Positions 16,366 to 25,880 of a DNA stretch of 64,000 nt are shown here, in pieces. Source of the stretch: Opitutales bacterium (GTDB taxonomy: Bacteria; Verrucomicrobiota; Verrucomicrobiia; Opitutales; UBA2987); assembly GCA_021772515.1 (NCBI GenBank), contig JAJFLU010000053.1, forward strand, positions 148,741-212,740, given 5' to 3'. The translations under genes were made by a program, and so were the position numbers. The notes under the pieces were generated by a model. It did not search any database. It was not told where the DNA came from and worked only from the letters and a program-made list of their open reading frames with translations. Within the stretch, counting starts at the first letter, position 1. Every line of letters begins with the position of its first letter.

Positions 16366-17274
16366 ATGAAAGCAATAATCCCAAAATCAATCCGCGAAGG
16401 AGAACTCACCCTTGGATCAAGGGAGATCTCCTGCGCCGTTTTTGAGGACGGAACACATATTATATCGTGCCCGGATCTCCTGAAGGCGTTGGGGCGGCCC
16501 TGGAGGAAAACCTATAAAAGCGTGGACCGGCCTGGATTTCTGGCGGCCCAGAATCTCGCGCCATTTCTCGACGATAGCTTGAATTCCGGGCAGCGACCCT
16601 GGGAGTTTCGCACTCTTCACGGCGGCCGAAAAAGCGGCTACCGCGCGGAAGTCCTGCCCAAGGCGTGCAAGGTTTACCTGATGGCGGGAGCGGCGGGCGT
16701 CCTGCGGCATAATCAGGAGCGGATTGCCAGCGCGTGTGAGGAGATTTTGGAGGCGATCGGAGATGCCGATATCGAAACTCTGATTGACCAGGCAACCGGT
16801 TATCAGGATATCCGTGATCGCAGACGGCTGCACCGTTATCTGGAGAGATACTTTACGCCCAATTTGGCGGGTTGGGTTAAAAGAATCCCCGAGGACTACT
16901 TTCGGGAATTGTTTCGGCTGAAGGGCTGGAATTGGCGGGGCATGAGCCTGAGTAGACCGGGCGCTGTAGGAAAACTGACCAACGATCTGGTGTTCGAGCG
17001 TCTGGAACCGGCGGCTCTGAAGGAGTTATTACGAATCTCGCCCAATAAAATCCGGACCCGTAAAAGGAAATCAGCGAACCCGTGGCTAAATCACGATGTG
17101 GGGCACCCAGCGCTGGAGAGCCATGTGTTTGCGGTTGTTAGCCTTATGCGGGCGTCCGCAAATTGGGGCCAATTTCATCGGCTATTGCAGCGCTCATTTC
17201 CAAAAAATAGCGGTATGGCAAAGCCGGTTGCCAAAAGGAGGGGTGGGGTAGCCCGTGGGAGCCTGGCTCTCTGA
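16366..17274 (+). CDS. P63C domain-containing protein
   Basis: The 302-residue product contains, from about residue 145 to 285, a recognisable P63C domain. Segments seen are LHRYLERYFTPNLAGWVKRIP, YFRELFRLKGWNW, RPGAVGKLTNDLVFERLEP, WLNHDVGHPALESHVFAVV and SLMRASANWGQF. The N-terminal 90 residues are separate and less familiar. P63C is found in phage and mobile-element proteins and its biochemical activity is not established. It follows the zinc-ribbon gene by 43 bases in the same direction, with AAGGATAACCC upstream of the ATG. I infer they form one two-gene unit. Confidence 0.8.
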   Translation: MKAIIPKSIREGELTLGSREISCAVFEDGTHIISCPDLLKALGRPWRKTYKSVDRPGFLAAQNLAPFLDDSLNSGQRPWEFRTLHGGRKSGYRAEVLPKACKVYLMAGAAGVLRHNQERIASACEEILEAIGDADIETLIDQATGYQDIRDRRRLHRYLERYFTPNLAGWVKRIPEDYFRELFRLKGWNWRGMSLSRPGAVGKLTNDLVFERLEPAALKELLRISPNKIRTRKRKSANPWLNHDVGHPALESHVFAVVSLMRASANWGQFHRLLQRSFPKNSGMAKPVAKRRGGVARGSLAL

Positions 17275-17395
17275 ATCTAAAAGCTGCTACCGTAAGCTAA
17301 GACGTTAATGTGCATTCAAATTCAATAGAAACAGAATTCTGAGAGAAAAAGCCACAGATTCTATTTTCCCAAGAGGGAGCCAGGAAACGGAAGGA

Positions 17396-18655
17396 ATGAC
17401 CACCCGGATAAACCGGGGTTTTGGTCGTTCTCTCGCTGTTTTGGCTCTTGCTGGTTGGCTGTTGTTCGGAATACCAGCCACAGAATCCTTTGGGCAGGGA
17501 GTTTGCGAAGAGTGGGAAGGTTCGAGAGGAGGCACTCAGATATTGAATTTGTCCGACTTTACCACCCGGATCGAATACAACGACAATATCAACGCTTCGG
17601 GGTCCGAGCCTCTGGAAGATGTAATTTTAAAAGCGGGATTCAACATTAAGGCCGAATTACCTGTTTTCCGGGGTAATTCCATCGCTCTCAATTTTGATCT
17701 GGGTTTCACCAAATACTTTTCCCATCCTGAGCTGGATTCGCAAAACAGTTTCCTGGATATTTCTCCCGATACCGGCATCCAATACTGTATGAAGGCGGGA
17801 CAATTTACCATTGGGATTTCCGATAAAGTGAGCTTCGACGCCGATCCGACGGATTCTTTGGTGGTCGATCCTCAAAGTCAGGCTGTTGATTTCGATGTCT
17901 TGCAATACAATCGTTTCAACAATATCGCGGCCATCAATGTTCAGTGGGATATGAACAAATCCACCAAGATGAATTTTGGTTTCCAGCGTGAAGATTTGCT
18001 CCCGGTTGGATCGCGATTCGCTTTTACCCGGCGGACAAGCGACGCATTAAGCATCGGAGTTACACGAAATTTTTACGATAATTTGGACGCGGGAGGGAAT
18101 ATCGCTTTTACCAAAACCACCTACAAAGAAAATTTTCAAAACGACAGCAAGGGTCTAAACTTTGGAACCTTCGTCGATTGGAAAATTACAAATTTTATCA
18201 GTTTGTATGCGAATGTGGGCTGGAACACGATCACCTTCGACAATTCGGGGAATAATGGAGATACAACGGATGCTTCAAGCTTCAATGCAGATGTGTCGCT
18301 GACTCACAATTTAAATAGAAATATCAATCATGCCCTGGCATTCTACCGGAGAACGGACCTGGGATTTATCTCGAACTCGATTCTCGAGGATCGGCTACAG
18401 TATTCCATAGATTGGAAACTTTTTGAGGACACGACACTCACAGGCTTGGCCGCTTTTGAAAATGGAGTGGATTCCGGTGGATTGAGCACCGAAACCTATG
18501 ATCGGCGGATTTTTCAAATTAATTTTGGTTCGAAATTAAAAGATTATCCGATTACCTGGAATATCGAATATCAATATTCGGAAAAAACTTCCAATATTCA
18601 GGTAAGAAACTACACTCAGAACAAATTAACATTTGTGATTAATTATGATTTTTAG
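17396..18655 (+). CDS. Outer-membrane beta-barrel protein of the EPS locus
   Basis: The 419-residue product has a signal peptide (hydrophobic LAVLALAGWLLFGIPATESFG, residues 13-33). After that it has alternating amphipathic strands separated by short turns rich in N, D and G. It ends in phenylalanine (FVINYDF), the usual C-terminal signature for Bam-dependent barrels. It resembles the outer-membrane barrel proteins that precede Wza/Wzc genes in exopolysaccharide clusters, and a role in polymer secretion is inferred from context. AACGGAAGGA directly before the ATG is a good ribosome-binding site. It overlaps the next gene by 11 bases. Confidence 0.75.
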   Translation: MTTRINRGFGRSLAVLALAGWLLFGIPATESFGQGVCEEWEGSRGGTQILNLSDFTTRIEYNDNINASGSEPLEDVILKAGFNIKAELPVFRGNSIALNFDLGFTKYFSHPELDSQNSFLDISPDTGIQYCMKAGQFTIGISDKVSFDADPTDSLVVDPQSQAVDFDVLQYNRFNNIAAINVQWDMNKSTKMNFGFQREDLLPVGSRFAFTRRTSDALSIGVTRNFYDNLDAGGNIAFTKTTYKENFQNDSKGLNFGTFVDWKITNFISLYANVGWNTITFDNSGNNGDTTDASSFNADVSLTHNLNRNINHALAFYRRTDLGFISNSILEDRLQYSIDWKLFEDTTLTGLAAFENGVDSGGLSTETYDRRIFQINFGSKLKDYPITWNIEYQYSEKTSNIQVRNYTQNKLTFVINYDF

Positions 18656-19601
18656 ACTGAACGGGTGGCAAAGGTTCTATTTTGGCCGGGTGACAATGGC
18701 CTTGGGACTTCTGTTTTCACCGCTTCTGATGGCCTTCGGAGCTGCTGAAAATCTGGTTTCAGAAGGGCCGACCCAGATGAGCCTGCTGGATGACGAGCGG
18801 GGTCTCAAAGTCGGCAACCGCCTCTCCTACGCCGTAGAGGAAGACCGCGAGCGACCCATTATTATTTTGGTTAATCCACAAGGGGAGGTCAATATTCCCC
18901 TGATTGGCAAGGTGGAGGCAGCGGGAAAAACCTGCAAGCAGTTGGCCTATGAGATCAAATCACTGGTCGAGGTAGATTTTTATTATCAGGCAACGGTGCT
19001 CATCAATTTTCCGCAAATCGCCGATAATCTTGGCGAGGTGATCTTGCTCGGGGAAGTCCGGAAATTGGGGCCGCTACCGATTCCCGCCGACGAAATTCTC
19101 ACGGTGAGCGCGGCGATACTGCGGGCCGGTGGATTTACCCGGGAGGCCGATTCTGAAAAGGTTACCCTCATACGGGGCGATGCCGAGAGTGAGGAGGGGG
19201 AGGAAAAATACGAGCTCGATGTGGGGCTGATGTTTTCATCCGGTCGCTTCGACAATGATATGGAGGTGAGGGCCGATGATTATATTTTGGTGCCACAACT
19301 CGCTGCTGCCGGAGGAAAATTTTATATTTGGGGGGAAATTCTGAGGCCTGGAAATTATGAAATACCCAATGAAAAGGAGTTTACGGTGAGCGAAGCTATA
19401 TTTCTAGCAGGAGGATTCGGCCCCTACGCCAACCGGAAGAAAGTTGAGCTTATTCGGGCCGATTCGGAATTGGCCGAAGGTGAAAGGACAATCGAAGTCA
19501 ATGTGCAGGAAATCATGGAGGAAGGGGTGCGGAGCAATGATCCGGTTGTCCATCCAGATGATATTATCAGAGTGAAAGAACGAAGGTTTATGATCCAATG
19601 A
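18645..19601 (+). CDS. Wza-like polysaccharide export protein (SLBB)
   Basis: The 318-residue protein has an N-terminal signal segment (VTMALGLLFSPLLMAFGAA, no lipobox cysteine). A Poly_export domain follows (about residues 45-120: GLKVGNRLSY, VNPQGEVNIPLIGKVEAAGKT). Two SLBB domains come next: LLGEVRKLGPLPIP with VSAAILRAGGF, and YIWGEILRPGNYEIP with VSEAIFLAGGF. Family members form the periplasm-spanning outer-membrane channel for capsule or exopolysaccharide. It overlaps the barrel gene upstream by 11 bases and the kinase gene downstream by 4, indicating tight co-expression. It lacks the C-terminal Wza helix and may rely on the barrel protein for the outer-membrane pore. Confidence 0.88.
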   Translation: MIFRLNGWQRFYFGRVTMALGLLFSPLLMAFGAAENLVSEGPTQMSLLDDERGLKVGNRLSYAVEEDRERPIIILVNPQGEVNIPLIGKVEAAGKTCKQLAYEIKSLVEVDFYYQATVLINFPQIADNLGEVILLGEVRKLGPLPIPADEILTVSAAILRAGGFTREADSEKVTLIRGDAESEEGEEKYELDVGLMFSSGRFDNDMEVRADDYILVPQLAAAGGKFYIWGEILRPGNYEIPNEKEFTVSEAIFLAGGFGPYANRKKVELIRADSELAEGERTIEVNVQEIMEEGVRSNDPVVHPDDIIRVKERRFMIQ

Positions 19602-21691
19602 AGGAAGTATCTTTCGAGGAACAGGAACAGAGCACGGAATGGGCGGAGAATTTCCACGCCTGGTTTTTTCGTGGCAAGGTATTGCTCAAAAAATACTGGT
19701 GGATATTCATACCCACACTGAGCCTTGGTCTAGGGTATCAGGCATTTGAGGAAATGAACCGCGAGCCGCGCTACATCAGCCACGGGAAAATGATTGTGGA
19801 TTCGCAGGTTACTTTACCCGATAGCGGCGTTATCAAGGATACGCTGGCATTTTTTTGGGGGACGCAAAGTGAGTTGATGCGTAGTCCGATTGTGCAGAAA
19901 CGAGCCCGTGATCTGGTGGCTGCACTCAATCCTTCCCTGACCCCCATTCCGGTTGTTTTGCGCGTTGGGCAACAACCGGAAACTGCGATATTCGTTTTGA
20001 CAGCCGAAGGTGTGGAACCCGAATACACGCGCGCTTTTCTGGATGCCTGCATGGGTGAATATTCGAAGTATAAAAAGGAAAACCGTGCCAATACATCGGA
20101 TAAAGCGCTTCTCCAAATAAAGGAGCAAATCATGGTTCTGGAGACGGAAATCGACCAGCAAGAAGGGGCATTGGTGGATTTTCAAAAGAAAAACAATCTG
20201 GTATTCGTTAAAGGGCAGGGTGTTTCCGCGGGATCCAACCTGGTTAAGCTAAAAAGTAATATGGCCGATCTGAAAACCAAGTATCGGATGCTCGAAACCC
20301 TCAGCCTTGATCAATATCTGGATGGCGCTATACCAGTCGAGGAAGGGGGTGATCTGGTGAGCCGAAATGTGCAGGAGTCGAGCCCTGAATACCGAGCGCA
20401 AAAATCACTCCACAATCAGTTGGCTGCGGAAAAAGATGAGTTTTCCATCTACATGAAACCCCGGCACCCCAAGATCATGGGCCTCAACCGGGAGATTGAG
20501 AGAACCAGCAATTACCTGGAAATTTATCGGCGGCAGGGGCTCCAGAAGCTGGATTCGCAAAAAAAAGTGCTCAAAATTCAAATTGATAACCTTGCCGAGC
20601 TGATTGCTGAGGTGGAGTTGACGGCGTTGGATTATAGTCGACGCCAGGCGGAATACGATCGTTTGCAGTCCCAGCTTCAACGTTCCCAAAACCTTTACGA
20701 AAATTTATTGGTGACCATCCAGAAACTCGATCTGAACGAAAACTTCAGTCAGGAGACGATCGCTGTATTTGAAAACGCGAGTCCGGCGGGTCGAGTGCCT
20801 GTGCAGATCGGGCGGAATTTTGCGCAGGGGGGAGTGGCCGGAACCGTTTTGGGCATTGGCCTGATTTTCCTCATCGGAACGCTCGATAGCCGCATACTTT
20901 CGGGGGAAGACCTGAACCGGCGGTTCGAGTTGCCCATATTGGGGATAGTACCCTTTCAGCGAGAGGCCAAAAAAGGCCGTATGGCTCTGCTTCAGGCAAA
21001 AGATACCCGCTATCTTTTTGCGGAGGCCTGTCGAACTCTTCGTTCAGCCATATTATTTATGGATAAAGACGGGGCTAAGCCGACCAGCTTTGTCGTCACC
21101 AGCGCGGTGCCCTCCGAAGGAAAATCAACCATTTCCGCCAATCTGGCCATAACCCTGGCCTTCACCTCATCGAAAATCCTTTTGGTGGATGCCGATCTGC
21201 GACGGGGGGTTCTTTACAAGCAATTCAATTTGTCCAAGTCGAAGGGCTTGAGCCAGGCCATTCGTGGGGAAATATCTCTATCCGAAGCCATTCAGCCAAC
21301 TGGCATCGAAAACCTCGATTTCATATCCACAGGGGATTTGCCAGAGCGGCCCGGTGAATTGCTCCTGAGTGACCGAATGGGCGAGATTTGCCGTGAATTG
21401 CACGAAAAATATGATTACGTAATCTATGATTCGGCGCCGGTCCTGGCCACAGAGGACACCCCGAGCTTTGCCACGAGGGTCGATGGCATCCTGTTTACCG
21501 TGCGCTCAGGATATACCCAGGCAAGGCAGGTGCGGTCTTCCATCGAACGCCTCAACCAGAGGGGAGGGCGGGTCTTCGGTTTCATCCTCAACTTTGTCGA
21601 TACCAAGGGATCCGACTATTATTATTACAACAAATACCAAAACTACTATTACGTGGATGCCGGGCATACTCCGGCTGAGAAAGACCGATAA
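19598..21691 (+). CDS. Polysaccharide co-polymerase / BY-kinase (Wzc-like)
   Basis: The 697-residue protein combines a Wzz chain-length domain and a cytoplasmic bacterial tyrosine kinase. One membrane segment lies near residue 33-47 and another near 405-425 (GVAGTVLGIGLIFLIGTL). They enclose a periplasmic coiled-coil region rich in K, E and Q. The kinase has Walker A SAVPSEGKST (about residues 501-510), Walker A' ILLVDADLRRG and Walker B YVIYDSAP. It ends in a tyrosine cluster (YYYYNKYQNYYYV, about residues 672-684), the autophosphorylation tail that controls polymer assembly. The start overlaps the Wza-like gene by 4 bases. Confidence 0.93.
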   Translation: MKEVSFEEQEQSTEWAENFHAWFFRGKVLLKKYWWIFIPTLSLGLGYQAFEEMNREPRYISHGKMIVDSQVTLPDSGVIKDTLAFFWGTQSELMRSPIVQKRARDLVAALNPSLTPIPVVLRVGQQPETAIFVLTAEGVEPEYTRAFLDACMGEYSKYKKENRANTSDKALLQIKEQIMVLETEIDQQEGALVDFQKKNNLVFVKGQGVSAGSNLVKLKSNMADLKTKYRMLETLSLDQYLDGAIPVEEGGDLVSRNVQESSPEYRAQKSLHNQLAAEKDEFSIYMKPRHPKIMGLNREIERTSNYLEIYRRQGLQKLDSQKKVLKIQIDNLAELIAEVELTALDYSRRQAEYDRLQSQLQRSQNLYENLLVTIQKLDLNENFSQETIAVFENASPAGRVPVQIGRNFAQGGVAGTVLGIGLIFLIGTLDSRILSGEDLNRRFELPILGIVPFQREAKKGRMALLQAKDTRYLFAEACRTLRSAILFMDKDGAKPTSFVVTSAVPSEGKSTISANLAITLAFTSSKILLVDADLRRGVLYKQFNLSKSKGLSQAIRGEISLSEAIQPTGIENLDFISTGDLPERPGELLLSDRMGEICRELHEKYDYVIYDSAPVLATEDTPSFATRVDGILFTVRSGYTQARQVRSSIERLNQRGGRVFGFILNFVDTKGSDYYYYNKYQNYYYVDAGHTPAEKDR

Positions 21692-21823
21692 TCGATATAA
21701 TGCCAAATGGGCATTAAGCCGATAAAGTTAAAATCACTATTAGAAGATGAGTACGATTAAAAGTAAAAGATTGTCTGCGAAGATCACTGTAATTTTTCCT
21801 GATAAACTATTTAGTAAATTCTA

Positions 21824-22642
21824 ATGAGTAGTAAAGAACCAAGTTATTATCAAAATTTTGGAGATGGCATTGGGCGTAATTGTGATTACCGCTATGCAAT
21901 AATTAAAGAACATTTACCCAAAGATTTACCATTCAGCGTTTTGGATGTCGGGAGCAATATGGGTTATTTCAGCATTAATATCGCTGCAGATTTTAATGCC
22001 TATGTTTATTCGCTCGAATTAGAGCCAAAAGATTTCTCCTTCCATGTAGATGAACTGAATCGACGCCAAATATATAATAATTATATAGGGCAATGCCGGA
22101 TAACTAAAGAAATCGCCAAAGATTTATTTAAGCACGGGTATTGCTTCGATGTGGCATTGTTTTTGAGTATAGTGCATCATTTTAATTACGATTTTGATAT
22201 ATGGTGTAAGATGCTTGGACGATTTATTTCTCATACTAGATTATGTTTTTTTGAACTTCCTAACTTATTGGATTTCAATGACATTCAATCGATAGATAAA
22301 TTTAGCGGCTGGTATAGCAAATATGAAGATAATCACTACGAAGCACTCCTGCAAGATGTACTAAATGCTGCAAATATCTCAAACTGTGAAATAGAAACAC
22401 TTAGAGGTTCAATGGAATCGGAGGACAATAAGGATTTACGTCATCTTATCGTTGTTAAAAATAAGGACCTATCCATAACCCATAGAAGCCGCCATCACGC
22501 ACTGACCTTGTATCGGACAAAGGGGATATTTTCGGTATATCCGGAATGTAAAAGTGGACAAAAAAGAGTGGCGGACCTTAAGCGTTTAATTTTTTACCAA
22601 AAGGCACGCGTTCATAATCGGCTGAAACGAGCTTTTAGTTAG
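21824..22642 (+). CDS. SAM-dependent methyltransferase
   Basis: The 272-residue product contains a class I methyltransferase motif I (FSVLDVGSNMGYFSINIA, about residues 38-55) and an acidic post-I motif (SLELEPKDF). DVALFLSIVHHFNYD follows as motif IV. The substrate is unknown; position in an exopolysaccharide locus suggests modification of a sugar or lipid-linked intermediate. This gene and the next are visibly A+T-richer than the flanking EPS genes, which suggests separate acquisition. It begins 132 bases after the BY-kinase and ends 8 bases before the kinase-fold gene. Confidence 0.75.
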   Translation: MSSKEPSYYQNFGDGIGRNCDYRYAIIKEHLPKDLPFSVLDVGSNMGYFSINIAADFNAYVYSLELEPKDFSFHVDELNRRQIYNNYIGQCRITKEIAKDLFKHGYCFDVALFLSIVHHFNYDFDIWCKMLGRFISHTRLCFFELPNLLDFNDIQSIDKFSGWYSKYEDNHYEALLQDVLNAANISNCEIETLRGSMESEDNKDLRHLIVVKNKDLSITHRSRHHALTLYRTKGIFSVYPECKSGQKRVADLKRLIFYQKARVHNRLKRAFS

Positions 22643-22650
22643 CAGAAACA

Positions 22651-23394
22651 ATGAACCCTATTTTCAAAATATCCTCGAAAATTAGGCGATTGTTACGTAT
22701 TTTATTCAGGAAAGTATATTCAGGAAAACGATTGAAATACGGATACACAAATCATACTAAAAAAAGGAATGGAAAAGTATTTAAGCATTATATAGGAAAT
22801 GATGCTGCTACAAGAATGGAGTTAGAAGTTTGTGCATTGCGTGAACTTTCAGGCAAGGTCAAGATTCCAGAGTTAGAGTCATTAAATAAAGAAAAGCATC
22901 AAATTTGCATGAATTTTATAAATGGAATTCACGCCATGGATTTACTCCATAGTGATTACAGTATGCAGATTCAAAATCTTTGTGGAAAAGCGCTTCGAGA
23001 ATTGCAAGAGATATCTCCAGAGACCCTAAGGGGCAAAGTACCTGGTGGCGGTCCTATAATCGTAAATGGAGATTTTAGTGTTAAAAATATTCTGGTATCT
23101 CAAGATTACTCAAAAATAGTTGCCGTGTTGGATTGGGAGCAGGTTCACCTTGGGAACAAACTTGAGGATTTGTGCTGGCATGAGTTGGTATTGCGATTAA
23201 ATTCCCCACAAGCATCGGAGTTGATGAATGCTTTTTTTGAAGGTTATGGTGAAATTCCTCCCTGGAAAGCACGGCAGAAAGGAATGCTCCACCGTCTTGA
23301 TAAAATTATTGCTGAAGCTGCAAATGAAAATAACAGTGAAACTACGTTATTTTGGCAAAACAAGCGCGTGGTTGCTGAATCATTTCAAGAGTAG
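22651..23394 (+). CDS. Phosphotransferase-fold small kinase (APH/LPS-kinase-like)
   Basis: The 247-residue product has a short basic N-terminus. It then has kinase-fold features: an acidic/basic N-lobe, the catalytic loop NGDFSVKNILVS (HxDxxxxN type with Asn-Gly-Asp) and the metal-binding AVLDWEQVHLGNKLEDLCW. That DxE/DWE arrangement is typical of aminoglycoside phosphotransferase and lipopolysaccharide kinase families. It probably phosphorylates a sugar or lipid-linked glycan rather than an antibiotic, given the EPS context. It is A+T-rich like the methyltransferase 8 bases upstream, and the two look like a transferred pair. Confidence 0.7.
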   Translation: MNPIFKISSKIRRLLRILFRKVYSGKRLKYGYTNHTKKRNGKVFKHYIGNDAATRMELEVCALRELSGKVKIPELESLNKEKHQICMNFINGIHAMDLLHSDYSMQIQNLCGKALRELQEISPETLRGKVPGGGPIIVNGDFSVKNILVSQDYSKIVAVLDWEQVHLGNKLEDLCWHELVLRLNSPQASELMNAFFEGYGEIPPWKARQKGMLHRLDKIIAEAANENNSETTLFWQNKRVVAESFQE

Positions 23395-23510
23395 TAGGAG
23401 TTAATTCTCAACATAGAAACTCTTTCAATAGCATATCGATAACACATTTTCTTCCTACCGTTGGCTACAAGATCTCTCTTTTAGCATTTCCTTAATTGCT
23501 CCAAACTCTC

Positions 23511-25865
23511 ATGTCTTCTTTGCAAAATGCCTCTTTGGCGCGGTCACCGTGGTTTTTGGGGCTTATATTTATTACGGCTTTGGTTTTGCTTGGGGGCGGG
23601 ACATTGTTATGGACACAGGCGGTTGCACTATTCGGGATTGGCTTGTTTCTCGTCATCGCTCCTCCCCGAAAAGGCCCTGGACCGTTGGCTGACCTGGCCG
23701 TATTGGGAATACTTTTTGTTATCCTTTTGGGATTTATTCCACTAACAGGCTCATTCAGGGATTCCTGGTGGATTGAAGCTGCGAAATCTCTGGGTATTGA
23801 ACTGCCCACGTCTGTCACCTTGCAGCCCTACCGTTCTCTTGAGGCATTGATTCCGCTATTGGCCGGGTTGGCGTGGCTCTATTCGGCGGTTTCCTGGGAA
23901 ATAGGCCACCGGATGCGGAAAAAACTTCTTTGGGCATTCGTAATATCGATCACGCTTCTTTCCGTTGGGGTCATCGCGGGCACACTTTTGCAGATGCAGT
24001 ACCCATTTGCGAAATCCGTGCATAATTTCAGCTATTTCCCCAATCGCAACCAGACCAGCAGCCTCTTGGCCATGGGCGGAGTGGTCTCGTTTGGGTTGAC
24101 CATGCGGGCTCTGCTGCACCGGAGAATTTCGGCGATTTTTGGGGCAGTTTGCACCGGATTGGTATTTTTTGCCCTCATCTACAGCCTTTCGCGGGCGGGG
24201 CTGCTGCTTTTTATTGTCGGCTGCTCGATATGGGTTGGGCTTTCCATTCGGCCCACCCGGATGGCCCGGTTCTCTATTTTAGCCGCCTCCGGGCTAGTCC
24301 TCTTTTTCAGCCTGTTTGTGTTTTTTGGCGGTTCAACATTATCGCGTGTCAGTAATCTGTTTAAAAATTCAGATTCGAGCGAAGCGGTGGATTTTCGATT
24401 TCTCGTCTATGAGGATACCGGTCGAATGATTGCAGATGAACCGGTAGTTGGGGTGGGGCTGGCCAACTTTCCGGTCGCGTTTTCCCAATACCGGGAGGCA
24501 TCGGCAAATCATAACAGTATCTTGCATCCCGAGAGCGACTGGCTGTGGCTGTGGGCGGAACTGGGCCTTGCAGGATTTTTATGCTGCATAATGCTGTTGG
24601 GAGTCTTGCTTTGGGGTCTTATTCCCCGAAATGATAAACGCGGGAGCTCTACCGCACGGGCGGCAGTTGCGGCGTTGTTTATATTTTTGCTGCATTCAAT
24701 CGTCGATGTGGGAGGGCATCGATTTGGCACAATTATGGCCGCGATCTGGCTGTATGGCCTTGCCCGACAACGACCGGTTTCCGAAAAGCCACTTTGGATG
24801 GCTCCGTCGATTTGGCGAATGTTCGGGGTGTTGCTTGCCGGGGTGGGAGTCGCCTGGTTGGCCGCCGATGCGTTGATGCTTCCCTGGCATTCCAGCATTG
24901 TTATGAAGCGGAGTGAGGCAATGTTAAAACCGGAATCGGAGTCGTTAAATCTCGAAGAGGTTATGGAAACGGTTGACATGGCCGTGCGCCGCTACCCGCT
25001 CGATTGGCGGGCGTATTTCAACCGGGCGCAGGTGAGGCTTTATCGATTGGGTGAACCGGCAAAAGCGCTCGAAGATTTCCGTCGCGCCCGGTTTCTGGAG
25101 CCCATTGCAGCACAGGTGCCCTATTACGAAGGATTGGCATGGCTGCCATTTCAGCCTGTGCTGGCAGCCTCCGCGTGGAGGAAGGCTCTTGCCCGGCAAA
25201 CCGACGACCGGGCCTTGATCATTCGCGGTATTTTGAGCAATTTGCGATATTCGCCGCAGGTGACGGCTTTGGTATCGGATTTATCGATGATTGATCCGGA
25301 TTTTCGCCATGAATATTTGAGTCGCCTGACAGGGGATGAATTTTTAAGGGAATTCAGCCGGGATTTAGCCAATAGCCCGACTCTCGGTTTTTTCAATTGC
25401 TCTCAAAAAAAGGGTATATTGAACCGCTGGCTAGCCATTGCCGGTCCAGAGGCGCTAATTGATTACCTGGATCACCAACCCGAATTGGCCGAGGAGCAAT
25501 GGTGGTTCAGGGCTGATATTCTGTCGCGACAGAGGCATTTTCTGGAGGCGCTTGAGATAGTCTGGAGCCATCTGCCGCCCGCCGCAATATCCGATTTTCG
25601 GGAAGATGAAGACATTGAATCTTTGCGGCGCACTCTTCTGAGCTTTCCTTCCAATATTGTGGTGGCGTCTTCCCTGCTTAAAAGACAGATCGATTCAGCC
25701 GACTGGAAAGGCGCGGAACGGACGCTGGCGATTCTCGAAAACCAGGAGCAATCGCCACCATTTGTTTATTACTGGAAGTCCCGATTAGAATTCGAGAAGG
25801 GACTTTATGAGCAAAGCTGGAAATCCATACAGATTTATCTGAAGTCGGCGGCGCAACCCAGGTGA
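23511..25865 (+). CDS. O-antigen ligase-like membrane protein with TPR-like tail
   Basis: From the ATG at 23511 the product is about 784 residues (an in-frame TTG lies 15 bases upstream). Residues 1 to about 465 hold a dozen hydrophobic segments. They include the conserved periplasmic loop of Wzy/WaaL ligases (VYEDTGRMIADEPVVGVGLANF, then NHNSILHPESDWLWLWAELG). The soluble C-terminal third contains helical repeats resembling TPRs (RAYFNRAQVRLYRLGEPAKALEDFRRAR and later VYYWKSRLEFEKGLYEQSW). It likely polymerises or ligates exported polysaccharide units in the inner membrane. It is convergent with the exosortase gene, 15 bases away. Confidence 0.8.
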   Translation: MSSLQNASLARSPWFLGLIFITALVLLGGGTLLWTQAVALFGIGLFLVIAPPRKGPGPLADLAVLGILFVILLGFIPLTGSFRDSWWIEAAKSLGIELPTSVTLQPYRSLEALIPLLAGLAWLYSAVSWEIGHRMRKKLLWAFVISITLLSVGVIAGTLLQMQYPFAKSVHNFSYFPNRNQTSSLLAMGGVVSFGLTMRALLHRRISAIFGAVCTGLVFFALIYSLSRAGLLLFIVGCSIWVGLSIRPTRMARFSILAASGLVLFFSLFVFFGGSTLSRVSNLFKNSDSSEAVDFRFLVYEDTGRMIADEPVVGVGLANFPVAFSQYREASANHNSILHPESDWLWLWAELGLAGFLCCIMLLGVLLWGLIPRNDKRGSSTARAAVAALFIFLLHSIVDVGGHRFGTIMAAIWLYGLARQRPVSEKPLWMAPSIWRMFGVLLAGVGVAWLAADALMLPWHSSIVMKRSEAMLKPESESLNLEEVMETVDMAVRRYPLDWRAYFNRAQVRLYRLGEPAKALEDFRRARFLEPIAAQVPYYEGLAWLPFQPVLAASAWRKALARQTDDRALIIRGILSNLRYSPQVTALVSDLSMIDPDFRHEYLSRLTGDEFLREFSRDLANSPTLGFFNCSQKKGILNRWLAIAGPEALIDYLDHQPELAEEQWWFRADILSRQRHFLEALEIVWSHLPPAAISDFREDEDIESLRRTLLSFPSNIVVASSLLKRQIDSADWKGAERTLAILENQEQSPPFVYYWKSRLEFEKGLYEQSWKSIQIYLKSAAQPR

Positions 25866-25880
25866 AACAGGGGCTATTTT

